Of a stretch of 64,000 bases of DNA, positions 63,961-64,000 are shown one piece after another. Below the pieces are notes generated by a model that saw nothing but the letters and a program-made list of their open reading frames with translations, ran no database searches and was not told where the DNA came from. Location: contig NZ_WHKF01000008.1 of NCBI RefSeq assembly GCF_009295825.1, positions 1 through 64,000 of the forward strand, written 5' to 3'. A program made the position numbers and the translations under genes. This stretch comes from Marinifilum sp. N1E240 (GTDB lineage Bacteria; Bacteroidota; Bacteroidia; Bacteroidales; Marinifilaceae). Position 1 is the first letter of the stretch; the number at the start of each line of letters is the position of its first letter.

Positions 63961-64000
63961 TCTGTGTAAATAAGATATCCTGTTAGGTACTATTCCTAAA

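Overview
The window looks like chromosomal DNA from a Bacteroidota bacterium, probably a marine or anaerobic member of the Marinilabiliales/Marinifilaceae type. This rests on protein family (MraZ-to-FtsZ order, long PurF-like protein, GlsA/GlsB acyltransferases, LptC and CNNM gene neighbourhood), on low GC with AT-rich leaders lacking strong Shine-Dalgarno sites, and on many promoters of the Bacteroidota type (-33 TTTG/TTG, about 19 nt, -7 TAnnTTTG). No rRNA, tRNA, insertion sequence, prophage or CRISPR array was found. The genus is inference.

Layout. 1-575: gene-poor, with two strong leftward promoters firing out of the window. 0.6-4.2 kb (+): polyprenol-phosphate mannosyltransferase, dihydroorotase, a lipoprotein and a 2-hydroxyacid dehydrogenase. 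4.3-6.6 kb: two poorly known genes and a ClpP/crotonase-like lipoprotein. 6.7-17.2 kb (-): a methionine regulon metY-metX-hom-aspartokinase-metH-metF, led by a promoter, an S-box-like SAM aptamer and a methionine-rich leader peptide. 17.6-18.9 kb (-): a second aspartokinase. 19.2-23.6 kb: fbp, a carboxypeptidase-regulatory-domain gene broken by one in-frame stop, a 42-bp palindrome-cored tandem repeat, and two hypothetical genes. 23.8-28.3 kb: mfd and a REC-PAS-PAS response regulator. 28.5-35.3 kb (+): coaX, a TPR protein, lptC, a small membrane protein, a CNNM/CBS protein and a PpiD-like foldase. 35.5-52.2 kb (-): a complete dcw division and cell-wall cluster, mraZ-rsmH-ftsL-ftsI-murE-mraY-murD-ftsW-murG-murC-ftsQ-ftsA, then two different ftsZ genes and a yqeY-like gene. 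52.4-54.4 kb (+): glsA-glsB glycine-lipid acyltransferases. 54.4-57.7 kb (-): universal stress protein, SPOR protein and PurF-like amidotransferase. 58.1-64 kb: miaB, a GNAT acetyltransferase, a STAS protein and a Tricorn-like protease.

How the genes work together. The methionine block covers aspartate phosphorylation, homoserine formation, acetylation, sulfhydrylation, remethylation and folate reduction. Its leader appears to stack two sensors: the closing P1 helix of the SAM aptamer ends one base before the start codon of a 40-residue peptide with six Met in its last eleven residues, and metY starts about 350 nt later. The dcw cluster builds lipid II and the divisome. Its mraZ promoter carries three TGGNN boxes at 10-bp period, the expected MraZ self-operator.

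Most unusual items: (1) the SAM-aptamer/Met-rich-uORF tandem leader of metY; (2) tandem divergent ftsZ genes, one with the usual FtsA-binding tail and the other with a long charged linker and a tail resembling that of the adjacent FtsA; (3) the 42-bp tandem repeat with a conserved palindrome, open in several frames; (4) two arrays of 7-bp repeats beside the metY and mfd starts; (5) an orphan long-stem terminator at 5906-5960.
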